From positions 201,513 to 265,512 of the forward strand of contig CACYME010000008.1 of assembly GCA_902775475.1 (NCBI GenBank): a DNA stretch of 64,000 nt, read 5' to 3'. The DNA is from an uncultured Prevotellaceae bacterium (GTDB lineage Bacteria > Bacteroidota > Bacteroidia > Bacteroidales > Bacteroidaceae). The position numbers and the translations under genes were made by a program. Of this stretch, positions 24,245 through 33,159 are shown one piece after another. The notes under the pieces were generated by a model, which did not search any database, was not told the origin of the DNA, and saw nothing but the letters and a program-made list of their open reading frames with translations. Positions within the stretch are counted from its first letter, which is position 1. Every line of letters starts with the position of its first letter.

Positions 24245-26038
24245 ATGGATGTAGACCTGCAAAAAAGAATCAACGAAGCGGTCATCGCGCTTGGCCAGCT
24301 CTCGGCACAGCCCATCGACTTCAACCAGATGGACCCCATCGCCAAGATGATGATTGTGGCGCTGGTGTGCGAGGCGCAGAAGATACAGGACTATGCCGAC
24401 GGAGCCACCGAGCGCATCGTCGACCGCTTCTGCACCGACTTCATCCCCCGTCAGAAGGTGGAAGCCATGCCCGCCGTGTGCCTGCTGCGCCCTGAGCTGA
24501 AAGACCGCAGCGACACGGCCATCGTCAACATCGGCAGCGGTGCCGAGTTCTCCTATAAGAAAGAAGGCATCAAAGTTCCCCTGAACTATATTCCCCTATT
24601 CAACACCGCGCTGTTGCCCCACAAGGGCCTCTACCTGCTCAACCACCGGCGCATGCGCGACGGCATGAACGCCATCGACATCAGCATGGAGAAGCCCAAC
24701 CAGGCCTGGATAGGCATCCAGACCAACGCCGAGCTGAACAGCATGCGGGGCATCTCGATGCTCATCAAGGGCACCAACGGCATGACGCCCGAACACGTCT
24801 ACGTGGCCACCGCCAACCAGGAGCTGGACTTCTCGACGATGCTCGAAATGGAGAACATCGAGATGGCCGAGCCCTTCGACGCACAGCAGTCGTCGGAACA
24901 GTTCTTCTCGCTCATCGAGAGCTGGAAGGAGAGCCTGCTGAACATCAGCGACGGCGCCATCCTCTACATCACCGACGAGGTGGTCGACCGCGACCTGTTC
25001 AAGCCACGCCAGTTCCCGCGCTCCTTCCAGCAGTGGCTCGAGAGCGACGTGCTCGACTACTTCAAGCCCGCCACCATCTGGCTGCGGCTCGACTTCCCCG
25101 AGGGCTATGTCGTGCCCGACAGCTTCGACGTTGTCCTCGGCGTGCTGCCCGTGACCAACATCGACGTCTGCTCGCTCATGCTCACCCAGGCACAGCCCAT
25201 CGCCAAGCTGCAGCAGCATGACGAGTCGTTCTTCCTCCGCATCCTCGAGACGAGCACCAACGCCAACCGCGAGGGCTTCAACATGACGAAGGACGAAATC
25301 ATCGTGCGCGACTTCGACGCCCGCTGCTATGACAACGGCGACCTCTACCGCGACGTGCGCAACCTCTACAATCGCTTCATCGACGACTACTACGCCTTCA
25401 TCGAGTACAACGGCATCAAGGACGGCGAGGTGCTCAAGCAGCTGCGCGAGACCATCAACCGGCTGGGCAAGAGCGTGGGCCAGCAGAACGAGAACTTCAA
25501 GTTTGACAGTGGCACCTACGCCATGAAGAACATGAACCAGTATCCCCCCACGCTGTCCACCCGCGTCAGCTTCATCACCACCATGGGCCGCATCGGCAAC
25601 GCCCCCCGCGCCGGCGAGCTGATGGAGAACAAGCGCGAGCCCGCCCTGGAACAGAAGGTGGGCATCCTCGTCTCAGCCATGGGCGGCACCGACAAGGCCA
25701 CCGCCGACGAGCGCTACGAACTGCTGCGCTACTTCGCCCTGACCAACGACCGTCTCTACACCCGCATGGACATCGATGCCTTCCTCCGCAAGGAGATACT
25801 CGCCGAGTTCGGCAAGGAGGAGTTCCGACGCATCTTCATCAAGATGAGCGTCGAGGGTGCCGCTGGCGGCAGCAGCCTGCAGCGCGGTCTCTACATCGTC
25901 ATCGAGTTCAAGGACCGCAAGAACTTCCAGCATGCCCAGCGCATGGCCTTCGACAGGCTGCTACAACAGCGCATCCGCAACCGCTCCTGCATCGCCATGC
26001 CCATCATCATCACGTTGAAGAACCTCGAGGAAGACTAA
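24245..26038 (+). CDS. tssF: T6SS baseplate protein TssF
   Basis: 597 residues, normal TssF length. N-terminal helical part (LQKRINEAVIALGQLSAQP, IVDRFCTDFIPRQKVEAMPA), then the typical beta-rich body with PALCLLRPELK-like wording (VCLLRPELKDRSD), SYKKEGIKVPLNY and a long C-terminal region ending in MPIIITLKNLEED. TssF forms a 2:1 wedge with TssG. Cytoplasmic. The next gene starts 11 nt later, so transcription probably runs on. The match is by overall pattern and neighbours (TssE, TssK). Confidence 0.82.
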   Translation: MDVDLQKRINEAVIALGQLSAQPIDFNQMDPIAKMMIVALVCEAQKIQDYADGATERIVDRFCTDFIPRQKVEAMPAVCLLRPELKDRSDTAIVNIGSGAEFSYKKEGIKVPLNYIPLFNTALLPHKGLYLLNHRRMRDGMNAIDISMEKPNQAWIGIQTNAELNSMRGISMLIKGTNGMTPEHVYVATANQELDFSTMLEMENIEMAEPFDAQQSSEQFFSLIESWKESLLNISDGAILYITDEVVDRDLFKPRQFPRSFQQWLESDVLDYFKPATIWLRLDFPEGYVVPDSFDVVLGVLPVTNIDVCSLMLTQAQPIAKLQQHDESFFLRILETSTNANREGFNMTKDEIIVRDFDARCYDNGDLYRDVRNLYNRFIDDYYAFIEYNGIKDGEVLKQLRETINRLGKSVGQQNENFKFDSGTYAMKNMNQYPPTLSTRVSFITTMGRIGNAPRAGELMENKREPALEQKVGILVSAMGGTDKATADERYELLRYFALTNDRLYTRMDIDAFLRKEILAEFGKEEFRRIFIKMSVEGAAGGSSLQRGLYIVIEFKDRKNFQHAQRMAFDRLLQQRIRNRSCIAMPIIITLKNLEED

Positions 26039-26049
26039 GCATTACCACT

Positions 26050-27240
26050 ATGGAATACGGCTACAATCACAGCCGCCCCTTGCAGCAGGGCGATGAGATA
26101 CGCACCTTTCAGGAGAAACTGAACACCATACGCCAAGTGTACCACGGCACATGGGACCGTCTGCAACCTGATGGTATCTATGGTCGTCGTACACGCGATG
26201 CCGTAAGAGCCTTTCAAACCTACATGGGGCTGTCGCCGACGGGCAACATGGACATGATGACCCAGACGGCCATCACCTCCAAGCACCAGGAGAGTCAGCA
26301 GACTTACTCTTTCTTCCAGCCCGTACAGAACTTCCAGGCTACCACCGCCCTCTTCACCAGTGCGGGCGATATCGACTGGAGCGACTACGCTGCAGCTGGC
26401 GATACCGTCGTTGCCAATCTCACCGCATCTCCATCCACCTACGCCATACTCACCAAAAACAAGTTCGTCGACCTCTGGAAGGGACCATTCAACACGTACC
26501 TCAGCGACCTCGACACCATTGCCGACTCTTTCATCGAGTACAAGAAAGTGGAGTTCTCCATGATTATCAACAAGTTGAAACCCACTATCGATGCCATCAG
26601 GAAGCAAGCCAATGAGATGGGAAGGGCACTGATGAAAGCGGTGAACAGCGGTATCGTCAAGCTCAGCGACTTGGAAAATGCCGTAAAGACTTCTGGCGAG
26701 CTGAAGGCCGCCGAGGAGATGCAGAAGATCAACGCCCAAAAACTCTCCAACGCCAAAGCGGCAGGCAAAATAGCCAAGGGCTTTGGCTTTGCTGCCATCG
26801 TTTCCCAGTTCCTTGTAGTCATCTACTATGGCATTGCCTATTTTGTTGCCACACCGGCAGAAGTCGAAGATGCCAGGAAAGAGTTTGTCAATGCATTAGG
26901 CTCGTTCTTCGGTGCGCTGCTGGCCTCAGCCCTCGGCAAGATTCTGCAGATTATCGCAACACGCATCGCCGTCGGCTTCGCGGCTGGCAGCGTGGCTCCC
27001 GGAGCTGGCAATCTTGTGGGAACCATTGTGGGCATCGCCACGGCAGTCCTCGACATCGTGCTCTACTTAGCCACCGGCAAGACTATTGGCGACCGTATCT
27101 GGGAAAGCATCAAGGACGTGTTCACCACCGTTAGCTTCAAGGCCATCAACAAATGGGAAACCCTTGACTATACTAAGATGTCGCCTGCACAGATTGCCTA
27201 CCTCGGCCCTGGCGGCGTAACCATGTCCTGCAAGTTCTGA
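26050..27240 (+). CDS. Peptidoglycan-binding protein with Gly/Ala-rich membrane segments, possible T6SS effector
   Basis: 396 residues. Residues 10-75 form a peptidoglycan-binding (PG_binding_1) domain: LQQGDEIRTFQEKLN, then DGIYGRRTRDAVRAFQ and LSPTGNMD. There is no signal peptide, which is unusual for such a domain unless the protein reaches the cell wall by another route, for example the T6SS. Residues 145-250 are charged helix. Residues 255-365 hold several hydrophobic Gly/Ala-rich segments (FLVVIYYGIAYFVA, FFGALLASALGKIL, GAGNLVGTIVGIATAVLDIV) resembling glycine-zipper or pore-forming regions. A secreted wall-binding, membrane-acting effector or a structural anchor are both possible; no clear immunity gene lies beside it. 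Confidence 0.6.
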   Translation: MEYGYNHSRPLQQGDEIRTFQEKLNTIRQVYHGTWDRLQPDGIYGRRTRDAVRAFQTYMGLSPTGNMDMMTQTAITSKHQESQQTYSFFQPVQNFQATTALFTSAGDIDWSDYAAAGDTVVANLTASPSTYAILTKNKFVDLWKGPFNTYLSDLDTIADSFIEYKKVEFSMIINKLKPTIDAIRKQANEMGRALMKAVNSGIVKLSDLENAVKTSGELKAAEEMQKINAQKLSNAKAAGKIAKGFGFAAIVSQFLVVIYYGIAYFVATPAEVEDARKEFVNALGSFFGALLASALGKILQIIATRIAVGFAAGSVAPGAGNLVGTIVGIATAVLDIVLYLATGKTIGDRIWESIKDVFTTVSFKAINKWETLDYTKMSPAQIAYLGPGGVTMSCKF

Positions 27241-27274
27241 TTAAGCAAAAACCCTTTTTACCATCCTATTCTGA

Positions 27275-28249
27275 ATGAGACGAACAATAGTCATCATATC
27301 GCTATTCATGCTGGCCATAGCAGGTACGCACGCCCAGTCGTCGGCCGACATCATGGCCTACATCGACAAGTACAAGCAGATAGCGCTCGACCAGGAACGC
27401 AAGCACGGCATCCCCGCCACCATCACGCTGGCACAGGGCATCCTCGAGAGCGGTGCAGGCAAGAGCGGACTGACGCGCAACTCCAACAACCACTTCGGCG
27501 TGAAGGCGCTGGGCGGCTGGAGCGGCAGCGTCTACAAGGCATGGGACGACGAGCCGCAGAAGAGCTCTTTCCGCGTCTACGCCTCGGCTGCCGACTCCTT
27601 CGAGGACCACTCGAAGGTGCTGCTCGCCCCCCGCTACCGTTCCCTCTTCTCGAAGAGCATCTACGACTATCGTGGCTGGGCCATCGGCCTGCAGAAGTGC
27701 GGCTACGCCACGGCGAAGAACTATGCCGCCGCCCTCATCGGCTTCATCGACACCTACCGCATCTATGCCGTCAACGGCGGCGTGAAGCTCCGCCCCGGCA
27801 AGACCGTCGTCGTGAAGCAGACAGTGAACAAAGCCCCAGCCTTCGACGAGTCCTGCCAGATGGACGAGGAGGAGCAGTCCGAGGAAGAGCAGACCGTGAA
27901 GGAGGCCGTGAGCCGCTTCGTGGTCGACATCAACGACGTGGGCTGCACCATCCTCTACCCCGGCTCGTCGCTCTCGGCCATCGCCATGCAGTATGACATT
28001 CCCAAGGACCAGCTCCTCGAGTTCAACGAGGTGGTGGTCGAGGAGGAGCTGAAGGAGGGCGACATCGTCTTCCTCGACAAGAAGAAAAAGAAGTACACCG
28101 GTGCCAAGGACTTCTATTATGCCCGTCAGGGCGACACCATGTACGGTGTCTCCCAGCAGTTTGGCATCAAGGTGGCCAGTCTGGCCAAGATGAACCACCG
28201 CGACGTAACGGAACCCCTCTACGAAGGTGACAAAATAATCCTGAAATAA
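27275..28249 (+). CDS. Exported N-acetylglucosaminidase (GH73-like) with LysM repeats
   Basis: 324 residues. Signal peptide 1-20 (MRRTIVIISLFMLAIAGTHA). Residues 25-170 match the glucosaminidase/FlgJ-type domain: GIPATITLAQGILESGAG with the catalytic Glu in LESGAG, then NNHFGVKAL, FRVYASAADSFEDHSKVL and YAAALIGFIDTYRIY. Two LysM-like stretches follow (YPGSSLSAIAMQYDIP and ARQGDTMYGVSQQFGIK). It cuts the glycan strands of peptidoglycan in the periplasm. Its place among T6SS genes suggests local wall opening for the secretion machine, as other T6SS loci recruit wall hydrolases (inference); a general cell-wall role is possible. Confidence 0.85.
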   Translation: MRRTIVIISLFMLAIAGTHAQSSADIMAYIDKYKQIALDQERKHGIPATITLAQGILESGAGKSGLTRNSNNHFGVKALGGWSGSVYKAWDDEPQKSSFRVYASAADSFEDHSKVLLAPRYRSLFSKSIYDYRGWAIGLQKCGYATAKNYAAALIGFIDTYRIYAVNGGVKLRPGKTVVVKQTVNKAPAFDESCQMDEEEQSEEEQTVKEAVSRFVVDINDVGCTILYPGSSLSAIAMQYDIPKDQLLEFNEVVVEEELKEGDIVFLDKKKKKYTGAKDFYYARQGDTMYGVSQQFGIKVASLAKMNHRDVTEPLYEGDKIILK

Positions 28250-28272
28250 TATCCCAAATCTCAAATACAATA

Positions 28273-29790
28273 ATGCTTGACATCGAACTTTATGCTGCCT
28301 CTGGCAGACCCATCGACAACCAGTATAAGCTCATCCGCCCCATCAGCAACTCGGGAGGCACCGCCGACGTGTGGCTGGCCCTCGACATGAACACCGTGAA
28401 GGACCGCGATGCCGTGGGCGACCTCAAGGGGATGACCGACGAGGAGATAGAACAGCTGGGACTCATCGTGGCCTTCAAAATCTACCGCCCGCAGAACGCC
28501 CTCGATATCGAAGGCGAGATGCGCTTCCGCGACGAGTACACCATCGTGTTCAACTGCCACCACACCAACCTCATCCACCCCACCCACTTCTCCATCTTCC
28601 AGGAGACGCCCTATCTGGTGCTGCCCTACTGCAAGCAAGGGTCGTCGGAACGCCTCGTCGGCCGTCTGCCCGACTACGACACGCTGTGGAAGTATATCTA
28701 CGACGTGTCCTCGGGTCTGGCCTACCTCCACGCCCTCACGCCGCCCATCATCCACCAGGACATCAAGCCTGGCAACGTACTCATCGATGACAACGGCAAC
28801 TACTCCATCACCGACTTCGGCATCAGCGCCAAGAGTGGCAACAGCCGCGACACCGAGGAAGAAGAGGAGCGCAGCGGCACCCTGGCCTACATGGCCCCCG
28901 AACGCTACCACGAGGGTGCGGAGCCCAGCACCGAGGGCGACATCTGGGCCTTCGGTGCCACGCTCTGCGAGATCATCACCGGCCACGTGCCCTTCGGCGA
29001 GGAGGGCGGCTGGGCGCAGGAGCAGCAGCAGGCCCCCATGCCCACGCTGCCTGCCGACCTGCCTGCCGACATCCAGCGGCTCATCTACGCCTGCCTGGAC
29101 CCCGACCCGACGAAGCGCCCCACGGCAGAGCAAATCAGCAAGTCGGCCGATGCCCGCCAGTACCCGCTGAAGCCGAAGAAGACGGGGCTCATCATCGGCA
29201 TTATCGCCGTCTGCGCCCTGCTCATCGGCGTGGCGCTCACCTATTTCCTGCGCGACCCCGAAGTGCAGATTATCACCGAGGAGGAGCAGCGCATACCGCC
29301 CGAGGTGGCCTATGCCAAGGCCATGAGCCTCATCAGTCAGGCCGACGCCGACTCGCTGCGCACCGGCATGGAGCTCATGGACAGCCTCAGCGGCGCCAAC
29401 TACGTGCCCGCCATCTACCAGATGGCCTTCACCTACGGCTGGTACTCCGACTCCACCTCCGTGGCGCGCAAGGAGCTCCTCGGCATTGCCATCTTCACCA
29501 GTGGCGACAGCCGCTTCCTGCCCAAGGCCGACCGCTGGAGCAACAAGGCCGTGGCCCTGTTCACCAACATGCTCGAGCAGCGCGACTCGGCCTACGCCGC
29601 CCTCAATGCCGACGCCGCCTACCGCCTCGCCTGCTACTACGAGGTGCCCAACAGCATCTTCCAGCGCAACCCCGAAAAGAGCAAGAAGTTCCTGCTCACC
29701 GGCCGCGACTGGGCTCAGCTGGCCGGCGACGAACAGCTGCTGCAGCGCATCAACAACGGCCTGGAGCGACTCGGAGTGAAAACTAAATAA
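28273..29790 (+). CDS. Membrane Ser/Thr protein kinase (PpkA-like role)
   Basis: 505 residues. Cytoplasmic kinase domain at about 18-290: Gly-rich loop SGGTADVW, Lys at 69 (VAFKIYRP), catalytic HQDIKPGN (D163; HQD instead of HRD), DFG at 181-183, APE at 208-210. Membrane helix 305-326 (GLIIGIIAVCALLIGVALTYF), then a periplasmic helical domain of about 180 residues, perhaps TPR-like, that could sense envelope state. In other T6SSs a kinase (PpkA), phosphatase (PppA) and FHA protein switch firing. Here the PP2C gene follows one gene later, and a FHA-like domain is in the RING protein at 17.8 kb. There is no RD arginine, so activation may not need loop phosphorylation. Confidence 0.9.
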   Translation: MLDIELYAASGRPIDNQYKLIRPISNSGGTADVWLALDMNTVKDRDAVGDLKGMTDEEIEQLGLIVAFKIYRPQNALDIEGEMRFRDEYTIVFNCHHTNLIHPTHFSIFQETPYLVLPYCKQGSSERLVGRLPDYDTLWKYIYDVSSGLAYLHALTPPIIHQDIKPGNVLIDDNGNYSITDFGISAKSGNSRDTEEEEERSGTLAYMAPERYHEGAEPSTEGDIWAFGATLCEIITGHVPFGEEGGWAQEQQQAPMPTLPADLPADIQRLIYACLDPDPTKRPTAEQISKSADARQYPLKPKKTGLIIGIIAVCALLIGVALTYFLRDPEVQIITEEEQRIPPEVAYAKAMSLISQADADSLRTGMELMDSLSGANYVPAIYQMAFTYGWYSDSTSVARKELLGIAIFTSGDSRFLPKADRWSNKAVALFTNMLEQRDSAYAALNADAAYRLACYYEVPNSIFQRNPEKSKKFLLTGRDWAQLAGDEQLLQRINNGLERLGVKTK

Positions 29791-29847
29791 GGGTTCTACA
29801 AGAGAACCTAAAATATTTAGCTTGGTTACTTACCTTAAACAGAGAAT

Positions 29848-31605
29848 ATGAAACGAACAATTGTCCTTCTTTCCTCGCTGCTGCTCGGCATCACAGCGTC
29901 GCTGGCGCAGGTGGCGCAGTGGATTGTCCCACCAGCCTACGAGCACGTGGAAATGCCCGAGGGGGCCAGCATCGCCATCACCGACTCGGCCAACACCTAC
30001 ACCATCTGGAGCCTCAGCGGCAAGCGCCTCCACACCACCACCGACAACGTGTTCCCCCTGTCCGAGGGGATGCTCGTCACCACCAGCATCTACGACGACA
30101 AGATCAGCGGACTCTTCAACGCCAGCGGCACCGCCATCCCCTTCGAGCAGCTCCGCCTGGGCTGGGCCTATCCCTGCTACCACAACGGCTACCTGCTCGT
30201 CTTCGACGGCCACTACTTCTACTACATGAACACCAACGGCGAGGTCGTCAGCCAGGAATACGTCAAGGCCTACCCCTTCAGCCAGGGCTATGCCTCCGTC
30301 TTCTCCTACGAGAACGTGCGCAAGCAGAAAGACCCCTACCGCGAGTTCATCACCCCCGACCTGCAGCCCATCACCCTGCAGCTCGACGGCAAGCCGCTGA
30401 GCCGCAGCGACGACGTGGAGTTCATCTCCTCCGTCAACGACGAGGGGCTGGCCATCGTCGTGGTGAAGCGCAAGCTCTACTACTTCAACGCCAAGACACG
30501 CGAGCTCACACCCTGCTACCTGACGCCCGACGAGACCAACCCGAAGAACCAGCTCAAGCTCGACGGCGACGTGCAGTCGAGCACCACGTCGAAGAACGAC
30601 TCCACCACCATGCGGGCCAAGTGCGGACGCGAGCAGGTCGTCATCACCTTCGACTACATCATGAAGCCCATCGCCGTGACCCACAGCCAGCAGCGCCATG
30701 AGTTCCTCTCAGCCCCCGACGTCATCCACAACCACTCCGACCACATGGCCCGCACGCCGGAGAACAACGTCAGCGGACCCTTCGGCCTCAGCTGGGACGG
30801 CAAGGAGGTGCTGCCGCCACAGTTCAAGGAGGTCAGCCTCATCGTCGACGACAAGGCCATCGTCTGCCTCAACGGAAAGTACGGCCTGCTGCAGATGCAC
30901 CCCAACGACCGCTTCCGCTTCAGCCTGAACAAGGGCGACGCCCTCGGCTTCCGCCACAAGCGCTTCGAGACCACCATCCGCCTCGACGTGCCGTCGTATG
31001 TACACTCCAACGCCACCACCATCGACATGGACGGCGTCGCCGGCATCCTCGTCGACAAGATCTCGCGCGAGACGAAGAACACCGAGTACGGCAACTACGT
31101 GCAGTACGACTGCGTGCTCGACATCCCCGAGGGCATCACCGACGAGCTCTCACCCATCAGCTTCACCGCCAACATCAACTACGACGGGCTGCGCGCCGTG
31201 CCCACGCCGTTCACCGCCAACGCCTGGCACAGCCAGTACTACAACGTGGAAATCAACGAGAAGGAGACCACCATCTCCAACGGCACCCTCGCCTTCACCT
31301 CCGACATCGACCCTAAGCGCCTGGCCGGCGAGGCCGTCTACCCCTACACCGTCACGCTGAACACCAACCTGCACTTCGAGCTGGTGGAGAAGGTCTCCGA
31401 GACGCGCTATAAATGGAAGGTCACGGGCCTGAAGGAGGGCATGAACACCATCAACGTGCAGATACAGGAGGATGGCTGTCCGCCTGCCGAGGTGAGCTTC
31501 GACGTGGAATACGTGAAGCGGTCGGCTAAGAGCGGCCCCGACAAGGTGGTGGTAACGAAGAAGAAGCCCAAGCCCCAGCCCGTACAGCAACACTTAGACG
31601 TCTGA
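29848..31605 (+). CDS. Exported WG-repeat-like envelope protein between kinase and phosphatase genes
   Basis: 585 residues; family not firmly recognised. Signal peptide 1-20 (MKRTIVLLSSLLLGITASLA). Residues 60-330 contain spaced units like LLVFDGHYFYYMNTNGEVV and YAYPFSQGYASVF-type wording, resembling WG/KWG repeats that form beta-propeller-like folds. Residues 370-570 are beta-rich and contain a conserved-looking stretch (VTLNTNLHFELVEKVSETRY). The tail is basic (VVTKKKPKPQP). Its place between a membrane kinase with a periplasmic domain and a PP2C gene makes it a candidate periplasmic sensor partner for the kinase (inference). Confidence 0.6.
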   Translation: MKRTIVLLSSLLLGITASLAQVAQWIVPPAYEHVEMPEGASIAITDSANTYTIWSLSGKRLHTTTDNVFPLSEGMLVTTSIYDDKISGLFNASGTAIPFEQLRLGWAYPCYHNGYLLVFDGHYFYYMNTNGEVVSQEYVKAYPFSQGYASVFSYENVRKQKDPYREFITPDLQPITLQLDGKPLSRSDDVEFISSVNDEGLAIVVVKRKLYYFNAKTRELTPCYLTPDETNPKNQLKLDGDVQSSTTSKNDSTTMRAKCGREQVVITFDYIMKPIAVTHSQQRHEFLSAPDVIHNHSDHMARTPENNVSGPFGLSWDGKEVLPPQFKEVSLIVDDKAIVCLNGKYGLLQMHPNDRFRFSLNKGDALGFRHKRFETTIRLDVPSYVHSNATTIDMDGVAGILVDKISRETKNTEYGNYVQYDCVLDIPEGITDELSPISFTANINYDGLRAVPTPFTANAWHSQYYNVEINEKETTISNGTLAFTSDIDPKRLAGEAVYPYTVTLNTNLHFELVEKVSETRYKWKVTGLKEGMNTINVQIQEDGCPPAEVSFDVEYVKRSAKSGPDKVVVTKKKPKPQPVQQHLDV

Positions 31606-31614
31606 CAACTGCGT

Positions 31615-32484
31615 ATGAAAATCAGTATTTCTGCAAAGACCGACGTAGGCCGCGGACGCGAGAACAACGAAGACGCCTACGCCTTCTGCCCCGACCTCTC
31701 CCACCCACAGTGGCAGCTCGAGCGCACCAAGGGCTACGTGCCCATGGGTCCGCTGGGCTCCCTCATCGTGGTGGCCGACGGCATGGGAGGTGCCAATGCC
31801 GGCGAAGTGGCATCGGCACTGGCCACCGAGACCCTGAAGAAGACCTTCACCATCGAGGCCGCCACCGCCGCCGCACAGTCCGATGCCGCTGCACGCACGC
31901 TGCTCACCCAGGCCGTGAAGCAGGCCGACGAGGCCATCAACCTGAAGATGTTCGACAGCCCCGAGACCGCCGGCATGGGCACCACCATCGTCGTCTGCTG
32001 GATCACCGGCTCTAAGGCCTACGTGGCCTGGTGCGGCGACAGCCGCTGCTACCTCTACAACGACGAGGCGGGGCTAAAGCCTCTCACCAAGGATCATTCC
32101 TACGTGCAGGAGCTCATCGACCGCGGTGAGATTACCGAGGAGCAGGCCTTCACCCACCCCGACAACAACATCATCACCCGCGGACTCGGCGACTTCGACA
32201 CGCAGGTGCTGCCCGACATCGCCATCACCCCGGTGAAGGCTGGCGACACGTTCCTGCTCTGCAGCGACGGCCTCTGCGGCTACTGCACCAACGAGCAGAT
32301 AGAGCAGATAGTGGCCGACTGCGAGGGCAACACCGAGCGCACCGCAAAGGTGCTGCTGCAGAAGGCCCTCGACGTACCCGGCGACGACAACATCTGCATC
32401 GTCGTCACCCGTCTGCAGGACGATGATGCCGACGAGCAAGGCGGCTCAAAGCTCCGCCACTTCCTGAAGAACATCTTCGGATAG
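31615..32484 (+). CDS. PP2C-family Ser/Thr phosphatase (PppA-like role)
   Basis: 289 residues, normal length. PP2C metal and active-site motifs appear in order: VGRGRENNEDAY, VVADGMGGANAGEVAS, GMGTTIVV, WCGDSRCYLY, ITRGLGD, LLCSDGLCGY and GDDNICIVV. Cytoplasmic, without membrane helix. It would reverse the phosphorylation set by the kinase encoded at 28273, as PppA reverses PpkA in T6SSs of other phyla. It starts 9 nt after the preceding stop and is closed by a strong terminator at 32512, which marks the right end of the T6SS transcript. Confidence 0.93.
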   Translation: MKISISAKTDVGRGRENNEDAYAFCPDLSHPQWQLERTKGYVPMGPLGSLIVVADGMGGANAGEVASALATETLKKTFTIEAATAAAQSDAAARTLLTQAVKQADEAINLKMFDSPETAGMGTTIVVCWITGSKAYVAWCGDSRCYLYNDEAGLKPLTKDHSYVQELIDRGEITEEQAFTHPDNNIITRGLGDFDTQVLPDIAITPVKAGDTFLLCSDGLCGYCTNEQIEQIVADCEGNTERTAKVLLQKALDVPGDDNICIVVTRLQDDDADEQGGSKLRHFLKNIFG

Positions 32485-32511
32485 CCTCTTCACCTGCCCA
32501 CACCATTCGCT

Positions 32512-32549
32512 GTCGCCCCTCTTCCGCACGGAAGGGGGGCGACCTTTTT
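32512..32549 (+). terminator. Terminator closing the T6SS gene run
   Basis: Hairpin arms GTCGCCCCTCTTCC and GGAAGGGGGGCGAC (one mismatch) around a short loop, followed by five T. It lies 28 nt after the PP2C stop. Confidence 0.85.
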
Positions 32550-32981
32550 GCATGGTTACTTAAAGAAAAAACGTGAGGCTGCCCTTCGTGCCTATTCGCG
32601 GTTCCCGGGCCTTCGCATGCCCCCATATCGACGAACAAGCAGAGAACAGGGCTCGCCCCACGCACAGAAAATACATAAAGGGGAACCGTTTCACAACGCC
32701 CCCCCTCACACACATTACATTGATTAAATTGAACCACTTCGATTAAAATAAAACAAACATGCTTCTATTGTCTCACGACAACATTAACAATGTGTCCATT
32801 ACTGGAAACTTTTTTGGCGAATAAGCCTGTGTTCATTTTAATACTAAATCAACTAAATCACTGTTTGCATATTTTTTGAGGAAACGCGGGGCGACGGCTG
32901 CGGGCTGCCGCCCCGCGTGGAAGTATTCAGTTTGTTAAACTGCGTTCATTCGTTCTTTGAGGTTACCCTGCTTGCGCCGGA
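32550..32981. other. Non-coding stretch between the T6SS locus and the surface-protein operon
   Basis: I see no supported gene here. The middle (32700-32880) is AT-rich; the only structured element is the hairpin at 32884-32918. Confidence 0.5.
32884..32918 (-). terminator. GC-rich hairpin ending the minus-strand surface-protein operon
   Basis: ACGCGGGGCG and CGCCCCGCGT arms with an inner GC-rich part. Read on the minus strand it comes 64 nt after the stop of the 52-residue gene and is followed by a short T-containing stretch. Confidence 0.65.
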
Positions 32982-33140
32982 TTACTCCTCTTCATCGTCC
33001 CAGGCGCCCTGGCGGCTGGTGGGGGGAACATCATCATCGCCAGCCTGTCCGGGAGCAGTCCCACTGGTCGAAAGCATGACGTCCTTAGCGTAAAGCTCCT
33101 GAATCTGGAGTTCGGGCACTAAATAATCTTTCTTTTTCAT
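32982..33140 (-). CDS. 52-residue companion peptide of the surface protein
   Basis: 52 residues: it begins MKKKDYLVPELQIQELYAKD, has a Ser/Thr/Gly/Ala/Gln middle and ends in the acidic AWDDEEE. No signal peptide or membrane segment. The start codon lies 19 nt after the stop of the large surface protein, so it is co-transcribed. Short proteins of this sort (basic MKK start, PEL.I.EL middle, polar tail) are frequent in Prevotella and Bacteroides genomes; the function is not known to me. Confidence comes from the clean start and stop and tight spacing rather than from homology. Confidence 0.65.
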   Translation of the reverse strand: MKKKDYLVPELQIQELYAKDVMLSTSGTAPGQAGDDDVPPTSRQGAWDDEEE

Positions 33141-33159
33141 TTCTTTTCTTTGCATTTAA

